Source: Trichococcus sp. K1Tr | GTDB lineage: Bacteria; Bacillota; Bacilli; Lactobacillales; Aerococcaceae | Assembly (NCBI RefSeq): GCF_028309625.1 | Contig: NZ_JAQMHR010000007.1 | Span: forward strand, 1-64,000 | Reading direction: 5' to 3' | Length of the DNA: 64,000 nt | Shown here: positions 55,954-64,000 of the stretch, one piece after another | Numbering within the stretch: position 1 is the stretch's first letter | Layout of the letters: every line of letters starts with the position of its first letter | Program-made: the position numbers and the translations under genes | Notes under the pieces: generated by a model | Seen by the model: the letters and a program-made list of their open reading frames with translations, nothing else | What the model was told of the DNA's origin: nothing | The model's database searches: none

Positions 55954-55973
55954 GGAATAGCAAGAATCAGTTT

Positions 55974-57449
55974 TCAGTAGGTCGGACTGTTCATTTCCGG
56001 AACCTTATTTTTTATCTTCGTGTTCCAGAAAGCCAATAATACCAAGAATACAACTGTATATTGCAATGTACTGTTGCTCAACCATGGGATAAAGAACGAA
56101 AACAGACAGGCGTAAACAAACAGGCCAGATAGCATGATTATGAATGGATTTTGACTAACCAGCGATTTATGCTTCAGCCATGACAAAACATAGCCATACA
56201 AGGCCATACCAACGATGACCCCAAAAATGCCGAAATCAAAGTAGAAATCAGATACAAAGCCGAAAGTATTGAGGAAAGGACTGATTTGCAGCCTTGCCTT
56301 GTCGTGTTTATAGGCGGCCATAAGCTCAACTTCTGTACCCGTAATCTTCGACCAGGCCTTTACCGGAAGTTCCAGCAAAGACACGCCGTAATAGTATTTT
56401 TTCTGATAATTGACCTGATTATTGAAACTTTGGAGGCTATTTGAAAAATAGACATACGGTGTCACCAACACCGATGGCAAATCAAAAGCGACCTCATGTT
56501 GGGTTGGCATTATCGTTTCAGAATCCTCTGAAGCTTCTTCACTGCTATCTTCCTCTTGTTTGTTACTTTGTGTGTATGCATCGGCTAAATATTCCTCGCT
56601 TTGGTTTCTCGCCCCAGACAAGAAGACAAAAGCCCATCCAAAGCAAAGCACCATCGCGATAAACAGTTGAAATGTTCTTTTTCGGTGATAGAATGCTAAC
56701 GTGAAGAACATGACAAACAGTTGCTGCAATAATAACTGACGGGAAACAATCAGTATTGGGATGGCATAACTGATTAAACTCAATGCAATCAAAAGCAACG
56801 CTTTAGGCGAATACCATTTTACACCATACTGATGAATATAGATGATCGCCAAACATGGAACGAAGTATGATAACACGACAAATTGATGCAGCCCGCTGAC
56901 ATAAAAGGTAACATAGGCATTCATGTCACTGCTGAAATATGGCAACTCACCGATTATGATACTTTCCGCGATAAAACAGCCTAAAATGAACACGGAAATA
57001 AGGAGTGATACAGCAAAAAACAGCTTGCTGTCCATAAATACCCTTGGATTTACTTTTCCCTCCGTTTGCTTATTATGCATTATTTCATAGAGGAAAGACC
57101 CCAACAATAACGTAACGGGCGTGACAATCAGAACGATTGAGGTCTTTAAACTCAGTTCATTATAGATAGGGTTCAATCTGATCAAATTCAAAGCGAACGA
57201 GACCAACCAGGCTGCTAAAAATATCGCCCTGAAATCGAAGAAATCTTTATTCTTTATTGAAATGTAAAAATAACTGAATACTGCTAAACCGAACATGATA
57301 ATAAACGAGATCATCTCGTTTTCAAATCCGACTAATCTCATCAAGAGAAACACGAGTACGATTAAGATAGCATTCTTAATCAAGTAGGCGTGCTTAAAAT
57401 TGAAAGAACAAATATCTTTCCAGCTTAATTTTGAATGATTTACTTGCAT
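55974..57449 (-). CDS. O-antigen/EPS polymerase-like protein (Wzy type)
   Basis: A 491-residue protein with about 11-12 membrane helices and a large extracytoplasmic loop (about residues 285-390, with YLADAYTQSNKQEEDSSEEA). This matches the oligosaccharide repeat unit polymerase layout; Wzy proteins share little sequence, so the call rests on topology and on its place between wecB and glycosyltransferase genes with a flippase in the same locus. It would join lipid-linked repeat units outside the membrane. Confidence 0.75.
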   Translation of the reverse strand: MQVNHSKLSWKDICSFNFKHAYLIKNAILIVLVFLLMRLVGFENEMISFIIMFGLAVFSYFYISIKNKDFFDFRAIFLAAWLVSFALNLIRLNPIYNELSLKTSIVLIVTPVTLLLGSFLYEIMHNKQTEGKVNPRVFMDSKLFFAVSLLISVFILGCFIAESIIIGELPYFSSDMNAYVTFYVSGLHQFVVLSYFVPCLAIIYIHQYGVKWYSPKALLLIALSLISYAIPILIVSRQLLLQQLFVMFFTLAFYHRKRTFQLFIAMVLCFGWAFVFLSGARNQSEEYLADAYTQSNKQEEDSSEEASEDSETIMPTQHEVAFDLPSVLVTPYVYFSNSLQSFNNQVNYQKKYYYGVSLLELPVKAWSKITGTEVELMAAYKHDKARLQISPFLNTFGFVSDFYFDFGIFGVIVGMALYGYVLSWLKHKSLVSQNPFIIMLSGLFVYACLFSFFIPWLSNSTLQYTVVFLVLLAFWNTKIKNKVPEMNSPTY

Positions 57450-57554
57450 TGCCCTGTACCTTTCTTCCTAGTTATTTAAAACTCACTTAAATAGCAAACA
57501 TAAAACATAATATAGCATATTAAATTATAGAATACTATTTAAAAATATAACTTC

Positions 57555-58700
57555 CTAATACTTGAAATCTTCAGGTCTTTGGTCCATGCAACCAAATTCG
57601 TAGGCGATACAATCCAAAATTCGTTGGGATGCTTTACCGTCTCCATAAGGATTTTTTGCTTCAGACATTTTTTTGTGCAAAGCGGGATTATCAAGCAGTT
57701 CCGTCATAGCTTCGATTACATCATTTGTTTCCGTCCCTACTAACTTCAGTGTCCCGGCGTCGACTCCTTCTGGCCTTTCAGTGGTATCACGCAAGACAAG
57801 TACGGGTATACCAAGTGATGGCGCTTCTTCTTGGACGCCACCTGAGTCGCTCATAATCATATAGCTTCTGGCTGCAACGTTATGAAAATCGATAACATCC
57901 AACGGTGCAATAAGATGGATGCGCTCATGGTTACCCAGAAAAGCATTAGCCAGTTCCTGAACCACCGGATTTAAATGGACCGGATAGATAATTTCGATAT
58001 CAGGGTACTCATCCACGACTTGTCTGATTGCACGAAATACTTGTTCCATAGGTTTACCTTGATTTTCGCGGCGATGCATAGTCATTAAGATAATTTTGCG
58101 TCCTTCAGGAATGCTGCTTAAGATTCCATTCTCGTAATCTTCTCGGACTGTGTGTGTTAGGGCATCGATTGCCGTATTCCCAGTAATGAAAATGGTGTTT
58201 TTATCGTGGTTTTCCTTCAGAAGATTGATTTCGCTCTGCGTTGTTGGCGCAAAATACAAGTCAGAGATGACATCTGTTACTTGTCTATTGATTTCTTCTG
58301 GAAAAGGAGAGTATTTGTTCCAAGTACGCAGGCCTGCCTCAACATGGCCTACTTTAATGTTATGATAGAATGCTGAAATAGCAGCCGCAAAAGTGGTCGT
58401 GGTATCTCCATGAACCAAGACAATGTCCGGTTTAGCTTCCAACATGACCGCCTCTAACCCCATTAAGACATTGGCAGTGATTTGAGATAGGGTTTGACGA
58501 TCCTTCATAACGTTCAAATCATAGTCCGGTTTGATGTCAAAAATAGTCAAAACCTGATCAAGCATTTGTCGATGCTGTGCAGTCACAGTAACAATTGACT
58601 CGAATCGATCAGATTGTTTTTCTAGTTCTTTCACTAGAGGAGCCATTTTTATGGCTTCAGGCCTTGTTCCAAAAATTGTCATAACTTTTATCTTTTTCAT
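57555..58700 (-). CDS. wecB: UDP-N-acetylglucosamine 2-epimerase (non-hydrolysing)
   Basis: A 381-residue GT-B-fold epimerase that makes UDP-ManNAc. MTIFGTRPEAIKMAPLVKEL, LVHGDTTTTFAAAI, VGHVEAGLRTWNKYSPFPEE and SDSGGVQEEAPSLGIPVLVL are hallmark segments. I start it at 58700 (MKKIKVMTIFG, AAGGGTG upstream); the longer frame begins inside the preceding gene. UDP-ManNAc would feed either the polysaccharide here or a teichoic acid linkage unit. Confidence 0.95.
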   Translation of the reverse strand: MKKIKVMTIFGTRPEAIKMAPLVKELEKQSDRFESIVTVTAQHRQMLDQVLTIFDIKPDYDLNVMKDRQTLSQITANVLMGLEAVMLEAKPDIVLVHGDTTTTFAAAISAFYHNIKVGHVEAGLRTWNKYSPFPEEINRQVTDVISDLYFAPTTQSEINLLKENHDKNTIFITGNTAIDALTHTVREDYENGILSSIPEGRKIILMTMHRRENQGKPMEQVFRAIRQVVDEYPDIEIIYPVHLNPVVQELANAFLGNHERIHLIAPLDVIDFHNVAARSYMIMSDSGGVQEEAPSLGIPVLVLRDTTERPEGVDAGTLKLVGTETNDVIEAMTELLDNPALHKKMSEAKNPYGDGKASQRILDCIAYEFGCMDQRPEDFKY

Positions 58701-58711
58701 TTTGCACACCC

Positions 58712-59776
58712 TTAAATTTTCTCTGTCAGAATCTCGACAATATCTGATACCCGTCTGTCCCAAGTGTTATTCACCAAAAAATCACCCTGTTGTTTTTGGG
58801 AATACTTCGGCTTGAAGTTGGTTACGATCAACGCTTGCATCAATTCATTGTACTCCTCGGCATTACGGTAGAAATACACGAAATCACCGAATCTTTCTAT
58901 TTCAGGATAATAGACCGAGATGATGCATTTTCCGAAACTGATATATTCATATAACTTAACCGGATCCACCGCCAGAACCGTATCATTCAAAATAAACGGC
59001 ATCACTAGGCAGTCGACATCCTTGATGTTCGAATACAATTCGTCATGCGGAACGATGCCACGGTAATGGACTCTCTCAATCGGTTTCTTCACAACGGTCG
59101 GTCCTATAATATCATAGGTCACATTTTTAAAATGAGCGATATTGCTCGCAAGCGTGTCGAAGTCAAACCAAGTATCGACAGTCCCGATGTACGCCACTTT
59201 ATAGCTCGCCTTTTCCCCAGCAGAGGCATCCCGCTCATCATAAAATAGTTCACTTTGTACAAACCCGTTGCGGATTATCGCTATCTTTTTGTTTGGAACC
59301 ACGCGCTTGATGTCCTCATACAAACTTTGGCTTGAGACAAAAATATAACTGGCTTTCGCGATTAAAGCTAACTCCATCTCTTGTACTTTTTCCTTCCTTT
59401 CACTTCTCGCCATATTCACATGACGGTCCATACAATCATAGATGATTATACCTTGATAACCTTCAGGTATGGCATCGAACAGCTCAGGAGAGCAAACCCA
59501 AAGATAGGCATAATCACCCTTGATGATTTTTCTCTTGTAGCTGCTGCGGATCATCGTGTTGAGTTGTTTGATAATCGGTAAATTATTTTTCGGCAGTTGA
59601 AAATAGATAACTTGTTTCGGTGGACGAATTTTGTTTTTCCTGACGGTTTTGCGATTATTGGCAAAACGATACTGGACGGTTACATCAAAATATTTACCTA
59701 ATTCCAAAGCCAAAATCTGCGGTCTTTGGAAAATCCAATCCCAATCAATATGCATCATATATAACATTTTTTTCAT
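58712..59776 (-). CDS. glycosyltransferase, TuaH-like
   Basis: A 354-residue GT-B type transferase resembling TuaH of the teichuronic acid operon: MLYMMHIDWDWIFQRPQILA at the N-terminus, IIIYDCMDRHVNMARSERK in the middle, and VAYIGTVDTWFDFDTLA, ERVHYRGIVPHDELYSNI and DPVKLYEYISFGKCI in the donor-binding half. It lies 11 bp upstream of wecB. The sugar transferred is unknown. Confidence 0.78.
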   Translation of the reverse strand: MKKMLYMMHIDWDWIFQRPQILALELGKYFDVTVQYRFANNRKTVRKNKIRPPKQVIYFQLPKNNLPIIKQLNTMIRSSYKRKIIKGDYAYLWVCSPELFDAIPEGYQGIIIYDCMDRHVNMARSERKEKVQEMELALIAKASYIFVSSQSLYEDIKRVVPNKKIAIIRNGFVQSELFYDERDASAGEKASYKVAYIGTVDTWFDFDTLASNIAHFKNVTYDIIGPTVVKKPIERVHYRGIVPHDELYSNIKDVDCLVMPFILNDTVLAVDPVKLYEYISFGKCIISVYYPEIERFGDFVYFYRNAEEYNELMQALIVTNFKPKYSQKQQGDFLVNNTWDRRVSDIVEILTEKI

Positions 59777-59875
59777 ATTTTTCTCCTATTTTAAGCGCCT
59801 CTCAGCGTACTTCTCATACTTTTTTCGGTACCTGCATTCCTAACTGAGTTCACTTGAACAGCATCGTTGAAACAG

Positions 59876-60757
59876 TTATTCCCGCTTCAATTGTTTGCTT
59901 AATTCTTTTAGATATTCAGCCAATGGCTGGGCTGTTTCCTTGTGCTTCAATCCTAATTCGATATTGGCAATAAGCAGTCCATATTTATCCCCTGCATCGT
60001 GTCTTTCCCCTTGATATTCGTAAGCCAACACTTCTTGTTCCCTGTTCAGCGCCTCGATGGCATCAGTTAACTGTAGGTGGGGCTTTGCATCTGCGGACAA
60101 AGCATGCAACTTGGGAAATATATCTGGCGTCATCACATATCTGCCGATAATGCCCAAATCATTGGTTGCAACTGAAGAACCGATTTTTTCAAATACATGC
60201 CTGATGCCAAAAAGGTTTTCCCCTCTCACTCCAACCACTTCCACAACACCTGAATGGGCCAGCTCCTCTATTCCCGTTTTCATCATGGCAATAATGGGTG
60301 TTTGGTGTTTATCATATAGATCCATCAAGGTCTTAGTCAACGGTTTACCATTTGGCATGATGTCATCCCCCAACAAAATGACAAATGGTTCATCGCCAAC
60401 AAAAGACTCCGCATGCAGGATCGCATCGCCCAAACCATTAGGATAAGCTTGTCTGATGTGATAGATGTTCGGAACATCAGATTCGGCAAGTACTGCTAAT
60501 TTTTCGCTTTCATTCTTTTCCATCAGAAGTTTTTCCAAAAAGACATTCCGGTCAAAATGATTGCCTATCGAAGATTTGTTCTTTCCACTTATGATTAATA
60601 TTTCTTCTATGCCAGAAGCAATGGCTTCCTCAACAACAAATTGAATAACAGGCTTATCAACAATAGGTAACATTTCCTTTGGCATGGCTTTGGTAGCCGG
60701 AAGGAAATCTATCCCAAAATCAGCAGCTGTTATAACCGCTTTTTTAATTTTTTTCAT
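59876..60757 (-). CDS. galU: GalU-like nucleotidyltransferase with altered signature loop
   Basis: A 293-residue protein of the UTP-glucose-1-phosphate uridylyltransferase family, clear from FLPATKAMPKEMLPIVDKPV, ILIISGKNKSSIGNHFD, FVILLGDDIMPNG and LQLTDAIEALN. The nucleotide-binding loop at the N-terminus, AAGLGTRFLP in active enzymes, reads AADFGIDFLP here: the glycines and the essential Arg are replaced. UTP binding is thus in doubt, and the protein may be inactive or regulatory. Start set at 60757 (MKKIKKAVIT), with an extended -10 promoter upstream. A normal galU may exist elsewhere in the genome. Confidence 0.8.
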   Translation of the reverse strand: MKKIKKAVITAADFGIDFLPATKAMPKEMLPIVDKPVIQFVVEEAIASGIEEILIISGKNKSSIGNHFDRNVFLEKLLMEKNESEKLAVLAESDVPNIYHIRQAYPNGLGDAILHAESFVGDEPFVILLGDDIMPNGKPLTKTLMDLYDKHQTPIIAMMKTGIEELAHSGVVEVVGVRGENLFGIRHVFEKIGSSVATNDLGIIGRYVMTPDIFPKLHALSADAKPHLQLTDAIEALNREQEVLAYEYQGERHDAGDKYGLLIANIELGLKHKETAQPLAEYLKELSKQLKRE

Positions 60758-60788
60758 TCCTGACCTTCTTTCTACTTTTCTCCTTATT

Positions 60789-60794
60789 ATTATA
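60789..60794 (-). promoter_or_regulatory. galU-like gene promoter (extended -10)
   Basis: Minus strand TGTTATAAT: a consensus TATAAT with the TG extension, about 30 bp before the start codon and after the LCP terminator. The -35 is poor. Confidence 0.5.
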
Positions 60795-60810
60795 ACAAAT
60801 AATTCACCTA

Positions 60811-60847
60811 AAAAAAACGAGGGTGGGACTTTTGTCCACCCTCGTTT
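60811..60847 (-). terminator. terminator of the LCP gene
   Basis: On the minus strand AACGAGGGTGGAC-AAAA-GTCCCACCCTCGTTTTTTTT, a 13-bp stem and a T-run. Confidence 0.9.
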
Positions 60848-60863
60848 GTTACGAATAATAGTG

Positions 60864-62024
60864 CTAATAGCTGTATGCCTCTGAGTAAGTCTCATCGTTG
60901 GTGTAATCATTTTCTGTGTAGTCGCTCTCTATGTAAGTATCCTCGGTGTAACTTTCTTCTGAGTAGACTTCTTCCTCATATGTGTCTTCGTAATAATAAG
61001 CGTTCTCGTTGTAGGTGCCATCGAAATCAATATCTGTCATTTCAAGATCATCTTCGACAATCTCATCCAATCCCAACTCTTTTCGGAAAATATTGGAAAT
61101 GCGCAAACGCTCTTCCGGATTCACATATAAATAGTATATTTCATTTATATATGTTTCCTCACCAACAAGAGAATCTTGCACAAAATTCTGCAAGGAACTC
61201 TTATACCCAGATTGAAGGTCAACCAACTCATCAAATGTCAAATTGGTCTTAACATTTGCCGAGAGCGTGTCTAAAATCTTTTGATAATTCTTAAGCGAAT
61301 CCAAGCTAACGATTTTATTAAGCAAGGCTTCCACAACCAATTTTTCCCTATCTTGTCGGCCCGCATCGCCTGCGGGATCGTCATGGCGCATTCTGGCAAA
61401 GGCCAACGCCGCTTGACCATCCAACTCAACTGTTTCACCCTCAATAAACTCAAAATTATCATATTCAAAAGTTAATGGGCTAACAACTTCAATGCCATCT
61501 ATTGCATTGATAATATCCACAATGCCCTGCATATTCGCTGTCACATAATAGTCGATCGGAATATTCAGGAACTGCTGGACCGAATTGATAGCCATGCTCG
61601 TTTCACCAAAAGCATAAGCATGAGTTATTTTATCATAATACGGAAATCCATCTAAGCCATTGTAATCTACCATTTCTGCATAAGAATCACGGGGAATACT
61701 AGCCAACGTAGTTGTCTTTGTAGTCGGATTTATTGTTCCGATAATGATTGCATCACTCCGGCCAACATCCGTATCTCTCCCCAAAGCTCCGTTATCAACC
61801 CCAAACAAGGCAAAAGAAATCGGCTCGGTTGCATCAGTGGATACTTTTTCTTCTCTAAGATTGTTTGTTTCAACACTTTCGTACATAGCTGTTACGGTAT
61901 TATCAACCTCTGAATAGGACTTCCAAAAAAAGAGCCCTAAAATGATAACTAGGCCAGCAAGTACAGCTAAACTACTTTTTATTATTCTTTTACTTTTCTG
62001 TTGCCGACTTCTACTTTTATTCAT
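60864..62024 (-). CDS. LytR-CpsA-Psr (LCP) family glycopolymer ligase
   Basis: A 386-residue membrane-anchored protein (one helix, IIKSSLAVLAGLVIILGLFFW) with an extracytoplasmic LCP domain. SDAIIIGTINPTTKTTTLAS then IPRDSYAEM, KITHAYAFGE and the Arg-rich FARMRHDDPAGDAGRQDREK bind the polyprenyl pyrophosphate. LCP enzymes transfer wall polymers from lipid to peptidoglycan, which suits this locus. The last ~50 residues form an unusual Tyr/Glu/Asp-rich tail with loose repeats (SYTEDTYIESDYTEND), reminiscent of the Tyr-rich tail of the 13.8-kb protein. Confidence 0.92.
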   Translation of the reverse strand: MNKSRSRQQKSKRIIKSSLAVLAGLVIILGLFFWKSYSEVDNTVTAMYESVETNNLREEKVSTDATEPISFALFGVDNGALGRDTDVGRSDAIIIGTINPTTKTTTLASIPRDSYAEMVDYNGLDGFPYYDKITHAYAFGETSMAINSVQQFLNIPIDYYVTANMQGIVDIINAIDGIEVVSPLTFEYDNFEFIEGETVELDGQAALAFARMRHDDPAGDAGRQDREKLVVEALLNKIVSLDSLKNYQKILDTLSANVKTNLTFDELVDLQSGYKSSLQNFVQDSLVGEETYINEIYYLYVNPEERLRISNIFRKELGLDEIVEDDLEMTDIDFDGTYNENAYYYEDTYEEEVYSEESYTEDTYIESDYTENDYTNDETYSEAYSY

Positions 62025-62134
62025 TATTTTTTATCCTCTTTCCTTAAATAGGTTTAACAAAAAAATAGGCCCATTCACAAATAGTCATTTTTTAGTATAA
62101 AGGATTAGTCTTGATTAAAAAAGGCTAAATCAAA

Positions 62135-62163
62135 AATATATTAAAAATTTAACAAAGTAACAA
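62135..62163 (-). promoter_or_regulatory. LCP gene promoter
   Basis: Minus strand -35 TTGTTA (62158-62163), 17 bp, -10 TATATT (62135-62140), about 110 bp before the start codon. Confidence 0.55.
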
Positions 62164-62212
62164 GTCCTAAATAATTCATCTCGCAGCAAAAAAGCAAAAT
62201 AATACAAAGAGT

Positions 62213-62254
62213 GGCCAGAAACTAAATCAGTAAAATCCGATTCAGTCTCCAGCC
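62213..62254 (-). terminator. hairpin after the 62.3-kb GT2 gene, possible terminator
   Basis: On the minus strand GGCTGGAGACTGAATC pairs with GATTTAGTTTCTGGCC (several G-U pairs). The T-run after it is poor. A second small stem AGCGAA/TTCGCT lies nearer the stop. Confidence 0.35.
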
Positions 62255-62304
62255 TTTCTGTGTTGCCCGAGTGATTTGCTTTTGAGCGAATTTCCTTCCG
62301 TTCG

Positions 62305-63258
62305 CTATTGGTTTATGATGATAAAAGGATACTTTTTCTTATCGATTATGTTGAACACCCCGTGAAGATAATATTTTATCTCCTCTCGGTTGGAAAAATC
62401 GAATACTAATGTCTGGACCATTTTCAACCCCAAGTAAACAAAGAACTTCACTTTTTCGGAAAAAGTTCCGTTCCGTTTCACAAAGACCACTCGGTTTCGA
62501 TACAATAAATATTTACTCAAACCTTTGACCTTATTGATTGAACTGGATCCTTTATGGTAGATATGCGCAGATGTCAGGCAATAAACGCCATATCCGGCTT
62601 GTTTAGCCCGGCAACACCATTCCGTCTCTTCATAGAATAAGAAGTAATTTTCCGGTATCAAACCGATCTTTACCATCACTTCTTTCCGCACCAACATGCA
62701 AGCACCTCCGATATAATCGCAGGAAATGACTTTCTCTACCTCATCGATATGTTTCCCTTGATTTAGGGGCAAGTCGGCTCCCTTGGAGATATTGATCTTC
62801 GCGCCAGTCGTTTGGACAATTTCCGGTTCATCAAATTCCAGAATTGCCGGCCCCACCATTCCATAATCAGGATTAGCTTCTGCGAAATCGACCAACTGCT
62901 TCAGGAAACCAGGATCTACTTCCGTGTCATTATTCAATACGCAAACATAATCAGCACCGTTTTCTAAAGCCCAGCGAATGCCAACGTTATTTCCGCCGGC
63001 ATAACCCAAATTCTTCCCACTCTGCAACAAAATAATCTCACTTGGCAAATTCTGTTGCAAGGCGGAGAGGTCATTAGCAGACGCGTTGTCCACCACGATG
63101 ATTTTGAAATTCTCATATTGAATCTTCATCAAACTATCCACACACGCGATTGTATCTTCGTAACCATTGTAATTCAAAACAACAATGTGAACACTCTTTC
63201 CCAATTTATTCCCCTCAAATCTATTATTTATTTGTGCAAAAATGTCCGACAACTCCAT
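62305..63258 (-). CDS. GT2 glycosyltransferase, rhamnosyltransferase-like
   Basis: A 317-residue GT2 enzyme. VHIVVLNYNGYEDTIACVDS and KIIVVDNASANDL form the donor site, YVCVLNNDTEVDPGFL has the metal-binding acidic residues, and the FLFYEETEWCCRAKQAGY segment contains the E-x-D/E-W pattern of WbbL-type rhamnosyltransferases. Two weak hydrophobic stretches lie near the end. The ATG at 63258 lacks a close ribosome site; a TTG at 63204 has GAGGGG 6 bp upstream and would start the protein right at the fold. Probably uses dTDP-rhamnose from rfbACBD. Confidence 0.85.
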   Translation of the reverse strand: MELSDIFAQINNRFEGNKLGKSVHIVVLNYNGYEDTIACVDSLMKIQYENFKIIVVDNASANDLSALQQNLPSEIILLQSGKNLGYAGGNNVGIRWALENGADYVCVLNNDTEVDPGFLKQLVDFAEANPDYGMVGPAILEFDEPEIVQTTGAKINISKGADLPLNQGKHIDEVEKVISCDYIGGACMLVRKEVMVKIGLIPENYFLFYEETEWCCRAKQAGYGVYCLTSAHIYHKGSSSINKVKGLSKYLLYRNRVVFVKRNGTFSEKVKFFVYLGLKMVQTLVFDFSNREEIKYYLHGVFNIIDKKKYPFIIINQ

Positions 63259-63264
63259 TTAATT

Positions 63265-64000
63265 TTAATCTTTTTTGTTCCTTAACTTCGAGAACAACGG
63301 CCCAGCCACTTCCAACACTGCCTCGTTCTTCAAAGCCAGCATAATTAAGAAATAGACAGCAGCACCCAATCCTGCAGTCACACACGTATACAGAATTACA
63401 TTAGCGATCAGATTGCGTAGCACGAAAGCGACGACTACTAATGCCACACAGCCAACCAAGCTGGCACCGATATTTTTTAAAATACCTTTCAACTCGATGT
63501 GCTCTTTGGCATAATGATAACTCATCAGCAATACAAGCAATTCTGCAATCATCGTAGTCACAGCTGCCCCTTTTTCTTGGAAAGCTGGAATCATGACGAA
63601 GTTCAATCCCACATTCACGATGGCGCTGGCCAATGTCGCTTGTAAGATATATTTTTCCAACTTCATCGGCAACAGAATCAAGGACACGATGACTGTCGCA
63701 TATATTGAAAAGAGCAAAGCCACGCTCAGTATTCTGAGTGAAACAGCAGCCTCAAGATAGTCAGCACCGGATAGAATGATGACCAGCTCCTCACTTAACA
63801 GATTGATACCTACTACCGACGGCAAAATAAGCACAGAAATATAGTTAAAAACTTTATTGACTGTATTTCGGTAGTCTTCCATACGGTTGTCGGCCAAGTA
63901 GAAAGACAGCCTCGGAATGGCGACAATAATGACAGCAGCCAGAACGGATTTGACAGTGGTATAGATTTTTACGGCTACACTGTAAATACCAACGGAATAG
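63265..64000 (-). CDS. polysaccharide flippase (Wzx/MATE-like), partial
   Basis: The frame runs off the right edge; 245 codons of the C-terminal part are present and remain open beyond the internal Met at 63897 (SVAVKIYTTVKSVLAAVIIV precedes it). About seven membrane helices are visible, with AIPRLSFYLADNRMEDYRNT, LLSEELVIILSGADYLEAA and IVNVGLNFVMIPAFQEKGAA, typical of Wzx flippases of the MOP superfamily. It would move lipid-linked repeat units outward for the Wzy-type polymerase. Confidence 0.88.
   Translation of the reverse strand, partial: YSVGIYSVAVKIYTTVKSVLAAVIIVAIPRLSFYLADNRMEDYRNTVNKVFNYISVLILPSVVGINLLSEELVIILSGADYLEAAVSLRILSVALLFSIYATVIVSLILLPMKLEKYILQATLASAIVNVGLNFVMIPAFQEKGAAVTTMIAELLVLLMSYHYAKEHIELKGILKNIGASLVGCVALVVVAFVLRNLIANVILYTCVTAGLGAAVYFLIMLALKNEAVLEVAGPLFSKLRNKKD

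Overview
The window looks like a chromosomal segment of a low-to-mid-GC Gram-positive bacterium of the order Lactobacillales. The family Carnobacteriaceae fits best and Trichococcus is my working guess. Grounds: a Firmicutes 16S rRNA 5' end, PerR, CcpA-type cre sites, lactococcal-type LacF/LacE/LacG, a ComK-like protein, and secreted proteins built from ChW repeats. The genus is inference, not something read directly.

Layout. 1-1.5 kb: the 5' end of a 16S rRNA gene (minus strand) behind four tandem promoters, and upstream of it a roughly 0.6-kb stretch with its own promoter, many hairpins and a terminator, which looks like a large structured non-coding RNA. 1.5-7 kb: alpha-glucan use (maltose phosphorylase, two GH13 enzymes), then a second structured RNA candidate. 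7.3-20.3 kb: housekeeping genes (proC, perR, a FUSC/ArAE-like membrane protein, a HAD phosphatase, pullulanase, an SGNH-like pseudoenzyme, a DUF402 nucleotide phosphatase, mutY-recX, a YflT-domain protein). 19.3-22.6 kb: a ComK-like regulator divergent from a sigma-70 factor, DUF1659 and DUF2922 proteins and an amidase-LysM protein. 22.9-25.1 kb: a small unknown gene and an RloA/RloB (AbiL-type) pair. 25.2-30.5 kb: YdcF, an SDR, GtrA plus a lipid-linked glycosyltransferase, an acyltransferase and azoreductase. 30.5-36.8 kb: a reduced lactose region (lacR-HAD facing lacFEG) with relics of lacG and lacD and dispersed palindromes. 36.8-49.8 kb: four large secreted wall-associated proteins (L,D-transpeptidase, NlpC/P60-like peptidase, M4 peptidase with CAP domain, GH73 glucosaminidase), all carrying ChW repeats, plus a polytopic membrane protein. 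50-64 kb: a cell-wall polysaccharide locus (rfbDBCA, glycosyltransferases, polymerase, wecB, galU-like, LCP ligase, flippase running off the right edge).

How it fits together. The sugar genes (malP, pulA, lacFEG) and several others carry cre-like sites, so carbon catabolite control is a common theme. The right half makes, decorates and remodels the cell envelope: the polysaccharide locus supplies dTDP-rhamnose-based polymers and an LCP ligase to attach them, and the neighbouring ChW proteins bring four different wall-cleaving or cross-linking activities to the surface through one shared kind of repeat. The ChW repeats follow a strict three-type (A-B-C) order in all four proteins, which I regard as the most interesting protein-level pattern in the window. 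The large RNA candidate upstream of the rRNA operon is the most interesting nucleic-acid feature.
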